Shown: piece by piece, positions 24,004 to 35,968 of the stretch
How the letters are laid out: every line of letters begins with the position of its first letter
How positions within the stretch are numbered: the first letter of the stretch is position 1
NCBI GenBank assembly: GCA_030765065.1
Contig: CM060975.1
Span: 197,006,507-197,070,506, forward strand
From: Deroplatys truncata
Lineage: Eukaryota > Arthropoda > Insecta > Mantodea > Mantidae
Direction: 5' to 3'
Length of the DNA: 64,000 nucleotides
Translations under genes and position numbers: made by a program
The notes under the pieces: generated by a model
Database searches by the model: none
The model's input: only the letters and a program-made list of their open reading frames with translations
What the model was told of the DNA's origin: nothing

Positions 24004-24556
24004 GTTGTAGTTAGCATATTTTATCACTTTTGTTCCATATTAACACGTTACACAACTCCCATCCAAGTCATGAGAACGTTGCTTGTGATGTCCTTCTGCT
24101 GCCAACATTGAGGACCCCAAGCCGTAAAGCGTAGCCGACGGATGTTTTATAAACGACGACAGGGCGTAGTCATAGGATTTGTGAGGGTAAACACCAATGA
24201 TCCATGATAGCATTTTCATGGCGACAGTTCTTTAACCTTTCCGTTGTTACTCTTAATCACAAAAAGTCGCCAGTAGCCACTATATAAGAACGGATACTAA
24301 AAAGGGAGGGTAGGTGGTCAAAATGACTTCGTTCTAGCAACAAATCCTATATAAAACAAATCCCCATTCTCTAATCATACCTCCGGATATCAAAACATCT
24401 TTTCGTAAGTATTTACGCTAATTATGCTCCTACTTGCAAACCGTACTGTGCCCAAAAAGTTCACAATGATAAAGTATAGCAAAACTTTTCTTAAGTACAA
24501 CAATGCCTGCTGACTTCAAGAGAAATAAGCTAAGAAAGATTAGAAAGTTAATGAAG
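24004..24556. other. No recognisable gene
   Basis: Nothing recognised between two SINEs. Confidence 0.5.
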
Positions 24557-24571
24557 CTTTTGCAAAATTCA

Positions 24572-24908
24572 TTCATTCATTATCTGTTTACCCTCCTCTT
24601 ATGTAGGACTTACACCCCCAGGACTTACAAGCGGGTGCCTGGGGTCAGAGGCCCGTCGAGGAGCAGACACTCATGGATCAGACAGAGCAGTCAGGATGGG
24701 TGAACAGCCCGATGCCTGGTATGGGATGAAGGAAGTAGTTGAAACGAAATGTAGGTGAAATGGATGAAAAGAAAGGTGATGATGGAGCAGTTGGTGAAAG
24801 CCCAGACGCGGCTTCGTCCACCACAAATACCACATGTAGGTCCCTGGGATTGAACCCGGGCCGCCTCGGTGGGAGGCGAGCGGTCTAACCACTCGGCCAC
24901 GGCACCGC
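24572..24908 (-). repeat. tRNA-derived SINE (S3), well-preserved head
   Basis: On the minus strand the head GCCGTGGCCGAGTGGTTAGA contains a textbook A box and GGGTTCAATCCC is the B box. The extra arm between them is long, like tRNA-Ser or tRNA-Leu. The tail has CCCCAGGCACCCGCTTGTAAG and GAAT repeats. The flanks CTTTTGCAAAATTCA (24557-24571) and CTTTTGCAACATTCA (24909-24923) match at 14 of 15. Confidence 0.92.
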
Positions 24909-24923
24909 CTTTTGCAACATTCA

Positions 24924-27900
24924 ATTCCATACAGTTTATAGAAAACCTTTAAGGAAGGTGTAGTGTGACAGAGATATCTAATGGTGATGGATTTCATATC
25001 TCCTCGACAATAAGCGAAAAATTAATAAGGCATTCTCTAGGAGCTTCTTAAAGATTTCCACTCTAGTCTATATTGTTGTCCTATGACTATCATACATTTC
25101 AATCAATGATGTGAAAGACTGCAGAGGAAGATACAGTTTCAAGAAGAGTTTGTACACAAAAGCTACAGAAACACTCAAATATTATCTTGTAGAGCCACTC
25201 AAAACTGCTCTTAAAAGTAGCAGTATAAAAACATTTATTCTATGGATGAGAATATAAATGCCAATGCAGTTTTGAAGTGCAAACCTTGTATAAACTGACA
25301 ATCTCTAGATAAATAATAATGTCTGCAGTTTGATCTTGATCTTGCTACGTCAGTGTGCATCAGAGGGGATGCCACTTGTGCAAGAAATGGCACTCAACTA
25401 TTCGATGTACCCTAAGATAGTAGAATTTTTCAAAAGCATAAAATTATATAAAAGTATATAATGCTCAATCAGCTTGATTAATTATAGTGCCATAATTTTA
25501 TACTAGTTCATTGCAATGGTTCAAAACTGCAAGTATGTTAAATAACCACACTGTTTATTGTTAAATATGTATTTTATAAAATGTAAGGTCGCGATATGAC
25601 TAATATGTTAAAGCGACTATAAACTTTCAAAATAAAAAAAAATCCTGTGCCGTTGCCCCAGGATCGGTTCAATCAGGTGGCCACACCCACATGTTTACAA
25701 TAAAACAGTTGACTACGTACCTAGTAAATATAACTTCACTTTATAAATTACGGTACCATATCGATTTATGTCCAATTTGATGTAGTCAATAATTAGCATG
25801 CAAACTCATTGTTGCTTATTTTATCCATAGAATTTTGGTAATGGAATTTTTGAGCACGCAGTGGATCCAAAATTAACGTTTGTTTTGCAGTGGCGCTTTT
25901 GCTTAAGAATAACAAACTCATGTTTTCACTTGACAGTACCTTTACAAATTATAGATAAAAAGTTTAAGTTCATCTAGCTCAAAAATTCCCAACAAATTTA
26001 GATTTCGACTAACAAGTATAATATGATGGTGATTTCATAATTACACACCTTTCCCATGCGCTTCGATCTACAAGATAAATGTTTGTCACACTGTTACTAA
26101 TATGATATATCGGGTGGAAGGGAAGTTATTAGATTAATTTAAACCAGCTGCGGATATTATTGTTTGGAACACAGTTTGTAACGTCCATTTTTTTTTCTAT
26201 GACCATTTCCTAACGGAGATATTTTAGGTTTTCCGAGAACATAAAATATACACGCTGGCAACGTTGCAGGGTTTACGGTAGCGGGGGTGTCACTTTGACT
26301 TTCACAACCAGTTGGAGGACATAAACAGATTTCACTTTCCTTTCCAGTGACGTGTGCCTCAGGAGCGTAAACTAACAAACGTTTCATGTATGCTACGTAC
26401 TAATAATTGTATCTGAATCTTCCAATGACGCATTTTGTAACCTAAGCTCAACCTACGGATATATTTATCAGCTCGTTCAACATTAAACTTAAATACGTTT
26501 TGCAATTGATACTACTGTAATGTAATCAACCAATCCATCTTTCTGACTTGAAAACACAAAACAACCACATCGTTAGGTCCTTATTGAACGCTGAAGGCAT
26601 TCTTCCATTTTACACTGTTCTAGAGTAGCATGTCAGTTGTGCTTGTTATTTCGCCAAAATATTACATCACTTTTCGACGTATTTGTTTTGGATTAAGGGA
26701 CGTGTGGAAAACTAAACTGCTAGTCACCCTTCAGATAAAGGAGAGGATAGGTAGGCTATGTTTTGCTTACTTCCAGAGGCCGGTTCAGATTGCGCGACCT
26801 ATCTGGACCTGTTTGCAATGTTGCGAGTTCTACAGGCACATTACGTCTCCGTAAAGGTGTTCGGAATATCCTTTTAAGTGATTAAATATTTAAAAATCCG
26901 ATGTGATGTCACATAGTTACTACCGAAACTATGTCAGAAATAGGTTACTCTACTCACTTTACAAGTAAAAAAACTATTATCCATATATATTCTCGTTGAA
27001 TTAAACATTTAATATGGTACAAAAACTATTTGTTCTTTTCTCGAAAACGGCTGATCAAAGAACAAAATGTCATACTTCTTTTTTGTAATATTTATGAAGC
27101 ACGTATTGGAGGGTATGTACCCTTCCACACGGTATACTGAACAAATGTGCGCAGTTGCTTATGAACATCTTCGTCTCTAAGCTACTGAAGTGAACGATGA
27201 AAATCATTCAGGCCACGTTTGAATATCGTTCATTAAAATTGAAGTTTTACGTGGATAAACGCCGACAGCAATTCATGGAATGTGCGAGTGCGTGTGTATG
27301 TACCTGTGTGAATGAACTATACAGTTGTTAATCGTATTTAATATATTACTACAGCAGACAACCAAGGCTCGAGAAGACCGAAATCAGCTATGGTGTATGA
27401 TTATGAAGGTGTTATTGTCATTGATCGTGCTCCTGTTGGCACATTAGTCATTGAACATTAGCACTCCGGACATTTGGATAAAAAGGTATGCCCATTAACT
27501 ATCGGAAAGTCAGTATCTTGCTTCTCCACTAGCAAGATCACATATCAGCGATAATGTATTGTTAGATTGCAATGCCATGTACTCCCTCGATTAGAGCAGA
27601 CAAAAAATCCACTTCTGGATCTGTGTTTTACAGTCTTAAAGTAGCTGGTGCATTTGAGAAACTTCTAATGACAGTTAAACGGCATCTGTACTTACTACAA
27701 CGTAATGTTTTACTCCAAGTAGGCTATTTGAAGGAGGTGGACATGTACGAAAATTGAAAGAATAAAACATTCGACAATGAGGTGATTTTGTGCCTGCTTT
27801 CCAGGAACCTTCATAACTGGAATAATGTTAATTTTGTATAATAATAATAATAATAATAATAATGATAAAGCTATAAAAGCCAAAGCAAACATAGGGGCAT

Positions 27901-28229
27901 GTAGCTCTCAGTCTGTCCAAAGCTTCCACCGCGTCAACTCTGGATGTTTTCCACCAGACGACAGAGAAATTGCTCTCGCTAAGCATCATTGAAACTGAGA
28001 CCACTCTCGCGAGAGTGGTGTTGTTTACTTCATTCATACGACAGCTGGCCTGTCAGGTCAGGCAGTGCGGCAATCGCTACGGTGGTGCTATGTTGCCAAA
28101 TACTACTTTGCAAATTATTTATTTTTGGCGAAATGCTTGGGGGATAGATCACGGTTATGAAAAACCTTTAACTCCTTTCAGCGACTTCTAGTTTTAGCTT
28201 AAAGGAGAATATGGTATTATATACCCTTA
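24924..28229. other. Long stretch without recognisable gene
   Basis: Only short frames. An AAT microsatellite is at 27838-27862 and a 20 bp palindrome at 28000-28019. Nothing else identified. Confidence 0.45.
28000..28019. repeat. Perfect 20 bp palindrome
   Basis: ACCACTCTCGCGAGAGTGGT reads the same on both strands and holds the CpG-containing TCGCGA core. It is not associated with a recognisable element; function unknown. Confidence 0.9.
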
Positions 28230-28815
28230 AATGGCCGAGCTTGTCGTCCTCCGTAGACTAGTGGTACCGTGCTAACCTCCAGTTCCCAAGGTCGCGGGTT
28301 CAAACCCGGTGGAGGGTTATGGATTTTTTTCGGGCGTAAAACTTCTTAGCATGGCTTCCTTCGGAAGGGAAGTAAAGCCGGTGGTTCCGTGTCGTAGATT
28401 TACGGCACGTAAACGAACCTCAAGCCTGATAAAGAGGCCTCTGAGCAAAATTTCTGGTCTTTCACGCCCAATATAGAATGGGACGCTAAGAATCATAGTA
28501 TTTAAAGAGCGTCCATAAATAAAACTCAATTTAAATGTAATGGCCGAGCAGTTTTACATGTGTTGAAGCGTGGTGCTCCGGTTCCCAGCAATGAAAATCG
28601 CATGAATTCGAGTCCACCCAAGTGGATGCGTATTTTTTGGCCCACTTGATTTCCACTCAGCAGCTTGGTGCATTTGAGGCGCTGCAATAGGTGAAGATCT
28701 GTCGGGGGAAGTAAGGTGTTGGCCATATCTCCCTGATTCGGTTGAATGATCGTCCATCTCTGCCTTGAGTATGCGGGCGTGCGGTCGACAGTCGGGTTGG
28801 TAGGATATATATATA
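28230..28815 (+). repeat. tRNA-derived SINE (S4), split by another SINE
   Basis: The S4 body at 28550-28815 shares GGCCCACTTGATTTCCACTC, GCTGCAATAG and GGCCATATCTCCCTGATTCG with the copy at 8277. Its first bases AATGGCCGAGC occur both at 28230-28240 and 28539-28549, on either side of an S1 SINE. The S1 element therefore inserted into the head of this one. Confidence 0.8.
28241..28538 (+). repeat. tRNA-derived SINE, Asp-like head (S1), nested
   Basis: TCCTCCGTAGACTAGTGGTA is the A box region and GGGTTCAAACCC the B box. It ends CATAAATAAAACTCAATTT. The 11 bp AATGGCCGAGC target duplication belongs to the S4 SINE into which it inserted, so S1 was active after S4 at this locus. Confidence 0.92.
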
Positions 28816-31800
28816 CGTATATTAATTCCACTGTAAAAATTTAAGGGATATAAGTGATTACAGAACCATACAAAAATGTAAAATTTTCAGGAATAGCATG
28901 TCTGCGTTTACCGTTGGAATGGGCCAGTATGATAAAGTGAAATCAATCACCTGTCAGTAGGTTAACGCCTCAGTGGCCATCAACCAGTGCGGCTGTCAAT
29001 AAGGTCAAGGTAACATGGCGCCCTGAAGGCTGTTCGCTGACTGGGCCAGCTGTGGTGAGTCATCACGTCCGGCATCTGATAGCATCAATCTCTTTTTCCC
29101 CTTGATATTTCATACACGGAACAAATCTGCTGCAAGAAGGGAAAATATCGATATTGAAGCTATCAAAGAGTCTACTTGTAACGTTCGAAATGTGGAACAA
29201 ACCCCTGGTATTCAAAAAATTACTTTCCCTTCATTTGGCGCTTTAAAGATTTATTTTAATAATAAGTAGGTAATGCTCTGGCAGCTGGACTTTGAAATAA
29301 ACAATGCTGTTTCTCAATCTCTCCGTGCGCATGAAAGGGAGTTGAAGTAGAGTTTAAGAAAATTCGTCTTTACATTTATTTGGCTCAACTCGCCAAAAAA
29401 AATACCCCTGTGTATATGAAGAGGATCTTAAAAATGTATGGTTTCTGGGCGAACCACTTGCACGGAATTCATATATTATGTATGTAAAAGCCTGAGAAAA
29501 ATTCATCGACATAGCTCAGATATGGCCGAAATTGATACGAAATTAAGGGGATGAAAATCTCCAGGAAATTGAAATTTCGATTGCAGTAAAACAAAAAGAA
29601 AAATATTAAAAATCAATGATAAAACAATTTTTCGCTTTTAGTATTCTATATGCTTACCTTTTACGCACAATATCATAGGCAACCATGAAATCAAAGTTTT
29701 TTTCATTTTAAAAATTGAATAGTTTCCCTTCTTTTTCCCTCAGCACTTTTGCTAATTCAAAATGTTACACACGTTGGAGTTTTATATTCCAAAATGAGAG
29801 CAATATAAATTGTCCTTTGCGAAGGGTTTATATAACTTTTCAAATATTTGATTTTACAGCAATAAGCAACTTTAATATATATTTGGCATGGCCTTTAAAA
29901 AGAAATATATTATGGGTAAAATTTCTCCTGTGGAACATTTGGCAAAGCACAATAAAATTCATTTGTGAAACGCAATAACAAAAAACTAAAAAGACGCCGA
30001 ATTGAGATTTAAGCCCGTAAATAAAACTTAGGATGACTTTAGTTCATGAAGACCATTTTGCAGAGTGGAGATAAATAAGAAGAAAAGACAATTTCATTGA
30101 TCCTCAGGCCCACTACGTTCTAGAACTATCTCAAAACGTAAACTCGTATGGTTATCTATAAGCAGCTATTGATACGATTGAACATATGGGTAAATATCAT
30201 CACTTCTATAGATTAACAAGCGGCATGGCTCCGTAGTTGGTTATCTCGTAGAGCTCACAAAGTTGGATATAATTTTCGGCCTATCCTGTCCTTAACCAAT
30301 CATTGCTTGCGCTTATACCTGACAATTACGTAGGAGTGCTCTCTGAAAATGGCCCCGTCCTTAACTACATGCGGCCAATCAACTGGCAAGCTATGCGTTT
30401 TCGTGTCCTCTAAATTAGTATCCTGCCCTATGTATTTGCTTGAAATGTCAAATCATAGTTTTTAAATAATTTATTTAATGCACTTTCTTAAAGTAGACGC
30501 TTTTAAAATAGTTCATAAAATGAAGAAAATTCATATAAAATTTATTGGGCATCTACTTCAAGGGGAGCTGAAATCTGATGAATTTTACCAGTCCTGCAGA
30601 TGACGCAGGTGAAGGGACCCAAACAGTGCCACACAATAGAAATATATAGTATGGTGAGCTGACCAGTATGTTAGGGTGCCTTAAGTGTCGAGGGCATACG
30701 GCATCTAAAAGCAAGCATTTCGGCATGATGTTCCTCACATGTTTTTTAACTACAAACTAGAACCCACTTACATAATCCAACAGAGTTCGGAGAATTTTAA
30801 CAGCAACAGAACTGATTTTGTACACGATTTATTGTCCTGCCTCAGAATTGGATCCACAATCACACAAGAGAATTGAGACAGCAGTCAAAGTAGTGGATAG
30901 AAGCAGACAAAAATAAACACAATCGATTCTATCTGCAGAAAAGCTTAAAGTAGGTATTTTCTTGGGATGTTGAAAGACAAATGAAGAATGCTTTTAACCC
31001 ATATGTTGGAAAAATTTATCAGAACCAGAGTGGATAACAAAATAAATAATTTGTTTCATCAAGAAAAATGACCTGCGTAAGAATCTGTTGTAGATGTACA
31101 TTTCTTCCCAAATTAGCTCACTCTAGCTTCCATTTCTTCTGAGAGCTCAAACTCATGCTCAAGAGATCAGCGTGTTTCAACAAAATTGCACTTTTAAAGG
31201 AGTATTTTGCAGAAAATGAATGTAATTTGATTAGAATAAATGTGCTGGCTTCAGGGGAGATTCTCCATTATCAGAACGCGAATTTCCCACACATCCCTAG
31301 ATGTCGGGTCAACAGGGACGTTAAAATTGCATGCATTTGGAAGCTTACAAGCTCTGGACAACCCTGTATACAGACATCGAGGTATTGCTATCACAATGTA
31401 CCGCCTCGCTGGATGATAACGGTACAGTTGTAATCTCACAGTTATGCAAAATGGCAGCGGTAGACATGAATGTTTTATGAGTGGAGTACTGCATGTGCGG
31501 TCGGAAGCCATTGATTGATTCTCTGAATGTGACCAGGCAAGCGGAAACCTCACTGAATCACCGTTGTGTGAACGTGCCCAGTGTTGCAAGCAAAATGGCA
31601 GCATGGTGACCAATTAGCTAATTACTATTTATTCCAGTTTGTTGCCACGTGGCTGCCGGCCTGGACAGTATTAAAGGTTGCAGACTGCCCATTCGTTTCT
31701 TACACCTTACTTTGCTGTATTTCATTGGCACTCTAAGTACCAAACTTCTACCGCTTCCTTTACAATGCTGTCCTGTCAGCTTATCAGCACAGGAAGGGCG

Positions 31801-31867
31801 TAGAAAGGGAAAGCTTTGTGATTTAAAGTCCACTTCCCTCGAGCGCCGGAGAAAAAAATGTAAAAAT
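28816..31867. other. Long stretch without recognisable gene
   Basis: AT-rich. Short frames at 29715-29978 and 31155-31613 show no known motif. CTCTGGACAACCCTGTATA near 31354 resembles the end of a small DNA transposon, but no partner end was found. Confidence 0.45.
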
Positions 31868-32645
31868 TTTCTGATGCATTACATTCACATGACTTTCTTT
31901 ACTCACTATCGCATATTTTTATACACTTTCTAGAAGCTATTTTACTAAAGCTTCTTTTTCAATTTACTTCATGTTAGTCGAGAAAAACTTTTGCAGAAAT
32001 AGTTTCATTACATATTTTGTTGTGGGCCGTATAAGGGGAATACTGGAAACAGAATCGATAGTCGGATGTTCAAAAGCGGGTCATTAATGCTGGCCTTGAA
32101 ATTATTTACTCTTAACACACATCAAGATAAACAACTGAATAGCCACAGCAAACCAATGATAATGAATATCTGGACATTGGGCGTCACAAAAAAGAAAGAA
32201 AGAAGGAAAGAAAGTAAGAAGGAAGGAAAGAAAGAAAGAAAGAAAGAACGTTGAAATGAACTGTGAGGTAAGTTCTTGCCTATCTATTATGGTTTACAGT
32301 TTACATAATGCTGTACAAAATCCCTTATCGTCCGATATGACCTACCCGGTTAAACGATGTAAAATTACACTAAAAACAAACAAAAGAACTTCGTCCCAGA
32401 ACATTCAAGATACACATTTTATTTATAAGATAATATCTTAAATGTTTTTAATCAAAACCGTTAGCGTCATTTTGCGTAAATTAAAGATATCAAAAATGTT
32501 CTATGTAAAGCGTAGTTTTGGATGGGGATTTTCCTGAAAATCTTCGTCGCATGTTTGGAAATACTGAACTTAGAATAACAAGTTTGGTATTTATATGAGC
32601 GTTCGTTTGTCTTCAATGTTAATTAAGGGACTTCGAAACATGTAT
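31868..32645 (+). mobile_element. Family H element, old, with AAAG expansion
   Basis: Left edge TTCTGATGCATTACATTCAC. The middle is disrupted and carries an AAAG/AAGG run at 32188-32248. The right part resumes at CCAGAACATTCAAGATACAC. It ends near GGGACTTCGAAACATGTATT without the palindrome. Confidence 0.75.
32188..32248. repeat. (GAAA)n microsatellite
   Basis: Imperfect AAAG/AAGG repeat. It produces a Lys/Glu-rich chance frame. Confidence 0.9.
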
Positions 32646-32889
32646 TTCCATCTTGGCTACTTTGCAAGACAATGAAGTCGAGTTTAGAGACTTGGGGAAG
32701 GGAACTTCCTCCGGTCTTGTCATCCCTGGAACCAAGGCGGTCTTTAGAAATGATTATAGAAAATAAGTAGACATCAGATTTTTATGTGCTAAAAACTTCT
32801 AAAATATGCATGCATTTATGCTGTCAAAATACTTAGAATATGCTCTATAATTTCAAAAATATGCACTAAATTATTAACTTTAAGCTTAT

Positions 32890-33240
32890 ATTTGTTGGTA
32901 CTCAGAATGTCCATTCTTCCTTAGACATCATTTCGGTTGTTGTAACTTGATTTGCAGTATACAATGATTATTTTCTCCAAATTCTCAGGTGTTGGATTAT
33001 GACGTAAGTCGGTTAACAGGTTTGAATGGTGAAAAGGATCTTTCCATGTCTACAGATATTATTGATAAAAATTGAAAGCACTCATTAACTCTGGGAAATT
33101 TTCTTCAGGAAACATTACATTTTCACCTTGAAGATATTAATTATCCACAGACACAAAACGTTTGTTAGAATTTCTCTCTAAAACACTACACCATTCACCG
33201 TTTAATTTTCCTGCATACTTTAATGGAGCACTCTCAGGTT
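32890..33240 (-). pseudogene. Possible hAT-type (CGBP1-like) transposase relic
   Basis: On the minus strand around 33120-33210 a clean stretch of codons reads PLKYAGKLNGEWC and then LERNSNKRFVSVD. It is followed after breaks by weaker pieces such as NTENLEKIIIVYCKSSYNN-like text. From memory this resembles CGBP1-like hAT transposases of arthropods, but I cannot confirm it. No terminal repeats were found. Confidence 0.35.
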
Positions 33241-33522
33241 TACTCTGAACCTCCATAGTAAGGGGTTTATTGTCACTGATGTGTTTAAATGCTAATTTTA
33301 AAACTAAAAAATTAAAAATACGTATATTTTAAGCTCGACGCATGGAAAAATAATGAAATATGCAGTAACATCGGGAGTATGTAATTATATGCACTATAAC
33401 ATATAAGCACAGATGAACACGAGGGCTATTACAAAACTTAATTCCATATTACAAGTAAAAGGAAACTAAATATGCATTTCCAAAGCAAATCCGATGTTTA
33501 GTGATAAGGCATAGATTATACA

Positions 33523-33640
33523 ATGGAGAGGGACACCTCACGCACTGGGACCTGCATAGATTTATTGTGGTTAACACCCTCAGGAGGAAGGGATGAAGTG
33601 AAGGAACCACAAGAGGTTACAGACAGACTACGATGCAGCA
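33523..33640 (-). repeat. S2 SINE tail, separated from its head at 35090
   Basis: Matches the S2 tail blocks GAGGGGACACCTC, CAGGAGGAAGGGATGAA and AACCACAAGAGGTTACAG. In the intact copy at 6208-6711 the CAGACAG of this tail runs straight into AGAGACGCGCG. Here AGAGACGCGCG only appears at 35092, so about 1.45 kb lies between. Confidence 0.75.
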
Positions 33641-34003
33641 GCAGCAACTACGCAGATCTCAATGCTCCTACAACTACAAGAGGACCACGTCAACATTGCG
33701 GAGCGCATCGAGTACAAATGGTCGAGGCCGATGATCCAGACAACACCGATGTCCACCACGCGGCTAAGCCTATTTTGAGGCCTTAGTCACTGGGTTCCAA
33801 GGAGTTCACCGGACTTAACACAGCAACTACAGCTACAAGGACAAGCACAGCAGCCCTCAAGAAAGCTATCAACTAATTCGAAACTTCATGGAGACTTAAG
33901 CGCTCCCCCTTCCGTCGCCTCCAATACAACACAGAAAAAACTACCGTCCTTAAAATCCATTTAAATGAACGATTAAAGAAAATCCTTACCCATCCTTCAC
34001 CTA
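33641..34003. other. Left part of an unclassified insert
   Basis: CAG-rich start (GCAGCAGCAGC) and an 87-codon frame without known motifs. It is part of the insert that splits the S2 SINE and is itself interrupted by the mariner at 34004. Class unknown. Confidence 0.4.
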
Positions 34004-34907
34004 CGAGGGCTGATCAATAAAGACTGAGACTGATTTTTTTTTCACAGATATTTATTACTCCATTTCAATGTTGACATGATCTTTTTCAAAGTAGTCCCCT
34101 CCTAACTGAATGCACTTTTTATAGCGTCTCTGCCAGTCCTGGAACACATGGTGCAGGCCATTCTATGTCAGGTCTTTGAGAATCGCCTCACCTTTCTTTA
34201 GCACTGATTGAGTGCTCTCAAATCGAATGCCCCGGAGCTTTGCCTTTAGTAATGGGAATAAAAAGAAATCACAGGGGGTAAGACCGGGGCTTTAAGGTGG
34301 ATGCGGCACACAGGTAATGTTGAATTTAACAAAAATTCCTGGACTTGATTTTGGACGTGAGGCCGCGTGTTGTCATGATGAAGTCCCCACCCATTCCAAT
34401 GATGTTCTGGACGTTTCCTTGTACTGTGCTTCCTCAGTGTAGCCAATACTGACATGTAGTAGCTGCTGTAACAGTAGTGTGAGGGGGGGGGGAACTGCAT
34501 GCTGGTAAATCATTCCATTCCGAAACACCAGGCCCACCTTGCTTAGCACAGAGGACTCGCCCTTCTTTGAAGTCCTTGAACCACCTAAACACCGTTGCAC
34601 GAGGTAGTGCAACTTCACCGAATGCTTGCTTCAGCTTTTCGAAAGTTTCAAGGTTGTATTATTTAAACGAAAATAAAATTTTATTGCGCTGTATTGCTCC
34701 TCTCGTGTCACCTCCATTTTGTGGTATGCGAAATTCAAGTAGGGTCAACAATAAACAGCATTACTACCAACCTACCGTTACGAGAGTGCTGTCGCTTATG
34801 GACATTATACATGAAACCCTGCTCTTTTCAAGTATTCGTGGTGGAGACAAAACTATCAAGGAAACTACAGAAAAAAATCAGTCTCAATCTTTATTGATCA
34901 GCCCTCG
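34004..34907 (-). mobile_element. Mariner element, internally deleted (904 bp)
   Basis: Inverted termini CGAGGGCTGATCAATAAAGA on the left and the complement of the same on the right are nearly identical over about 35 bp. TA lies on both sides (34002-34003 and 34908-34909). Intact mariners are about 1.3 kb, so roughly 0.4 kb is missing. Well-kept ends suggest a moderately recent copy that could once have been mobilised in trans. Confidence 0.95.
34055..34717 (-). pseudogene. Mariner transposase, internally deleted
   Basis: Start MEVTREEQYSAIKF at 34717. The N-terminal DNA-binding part continues in another frame as FGEVALPRATVFRWFKDFKE. The middle, with the first catalytic Asp, is missing. After the deletion the text is KRPEHHWNGWGLHHDNTRPH, with the HDN catalytic Asp, then VQNQVQEFLL. 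The end is WQRRYKKCIQLGGDYFEKDH, and the stop is at 34055. Frame changes and the deletion make it inactive. WQ.RY.KCI..GGDYFEKD is a hallmark of mariner C-termini. Confidence 0.9.
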
Positions 34908-35089
34908 TACAACCCGCGGGTGGCAGCCAGGCCCTTGCATCATGGTTGTTAACCCGGTTCACCCATTTATGTATCGGCAGCTTGAACTACCTGCTAATAA
35001 CGGAGGTGCTAACGGGGTACTCCAACATCCCTTACCTTTACTTCGCGTCGGTTTCCTACCCTACCACCTAATTTTCTCATCCCCCCCAA
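34908..35089. other. Right part of the unclassified insert
   Basis: Continues the insert beyond the mariner: CCTTCACC joins to CAACCCGCGGGTGGCAGCC if the transposon and one TA are ignored. No motif recognised. Confidence 0.4.
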
Positions 35090-35412
35090 AATAGAGACGC
35101 GCGGAAGTCCTGACAGTTCCAGGCTTGAAGACCCGTCGACCAAGCACTCTCTATGGGAGTACTCTCTCCTTTGAACAAGCATCCTGCCATCTGTCTGACA
35201 CCACCATAATCTACGAAACCTAGAAAAACACCTGAAAGATGAGAAGGAAACGGAATGAAAGAGAAATCGAGGTAGCAGAGAAACCACCACGGCATTCGCC
35301 TCTCGACCAGGGAAAACCACGAAAATCCGAGGTCAGAATGGGCGATCGGCGGTAATCGAACCTGGACCCTCCCAAATACGAGCCTCCACATTACCGCAGA
35401 GCCATCTCGCTA
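35090..35412 (-). repeat. tRNA-derived SINE, long family (S2), head part
   Basis: Minus orientation. The core complement GGGAAAACCACGAAAATCCG is at 35309-35328 and the B-box complement GGTAATCGAACCTGG at 35351-35365. The A-box complement ends near 35410. The body matches 6320-6711. Together with 33523-33640 it makes one split SINE. Confidence 0.85.
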
Positions 35413-35689
35413 GCTTAGAATCGATTAAGAGTCTCTGCCAAACAAAAGCGGTTGCACAGTAGCAAAACCTCAGCGACGTCATAGTCATGCCATAATCACG
35501 TGCTTCTTAAGCCAACCAGCGGTCATGAATTTCAGGGTGTGTTTGTGTGAACTTGGTTTTTGTTTAACAATGAAATTTGATAATTTCGAGCTATAAATCG
35601 CCTCTATAAATCGTATTAATTTAACAAAATAATTTGCCACAGGTTCGCGACAAATCATTACTGTGTGCATGTGTTGTTTTCTTTCTTTC

Positions 35690-35968
35690 TTTCTTCCACT
35701 TAACTGAAATGGTCATATCGACGGCCTTTTACCTTTGGAACATATGGCCTGTCGGTAATAGTGTTAACTCGTATACAGTTGTCAATGGATTTGTTTGTTT
35801 TTTTAATTTTTATACATTAGATCACACACACATTCACACTTCCAGACTCTGGGGCAGGGCGGATAGAGAATAATCTTGGCTAGAGGAAATTTCCCACCCC
35901 CGCCGGGGATCGAACCCAGCACCCCTCGCACAGAGAGTAGGTGCTCTATCGACTGAGCTGCGAGGCTA
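35690..35968 (-). repeat. tRNA-derived SINE (S5)
   Basis: Minus orientation. The B-box complement GGGGATCGAACCC is at 35904-35916 and the A-box complement CTATCGACTGAGCTGCGAGG lies to the right. CACACACATTCACAC on the left matches the GTGAGTGTGTGTATG of the copy at 51229. Right edge clear, left edge approximate. Confidence 0.85.

Noticed and set aside
24838-24908. tRNA gene candidate (Ser/Leu-like)
   Set aside because: Has A and B boxes but continues into a SINE body and has target duplications; not a free tRNA gene. The same reasoning applies to 3882, 28241, 36418 and 51229.
24671-24997. 108-codon minus-strand frame with VVRPLASHRGGPGSIPG
   Set aside because: A translation of a SINE tRNA-like head (A and B boxes), commonly mistaken for protein.
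31341-31372. CTCTGGACAACCCTGTATAC as a transposon terminus
   Set aside because: Only one end found, so no element can be bounded.
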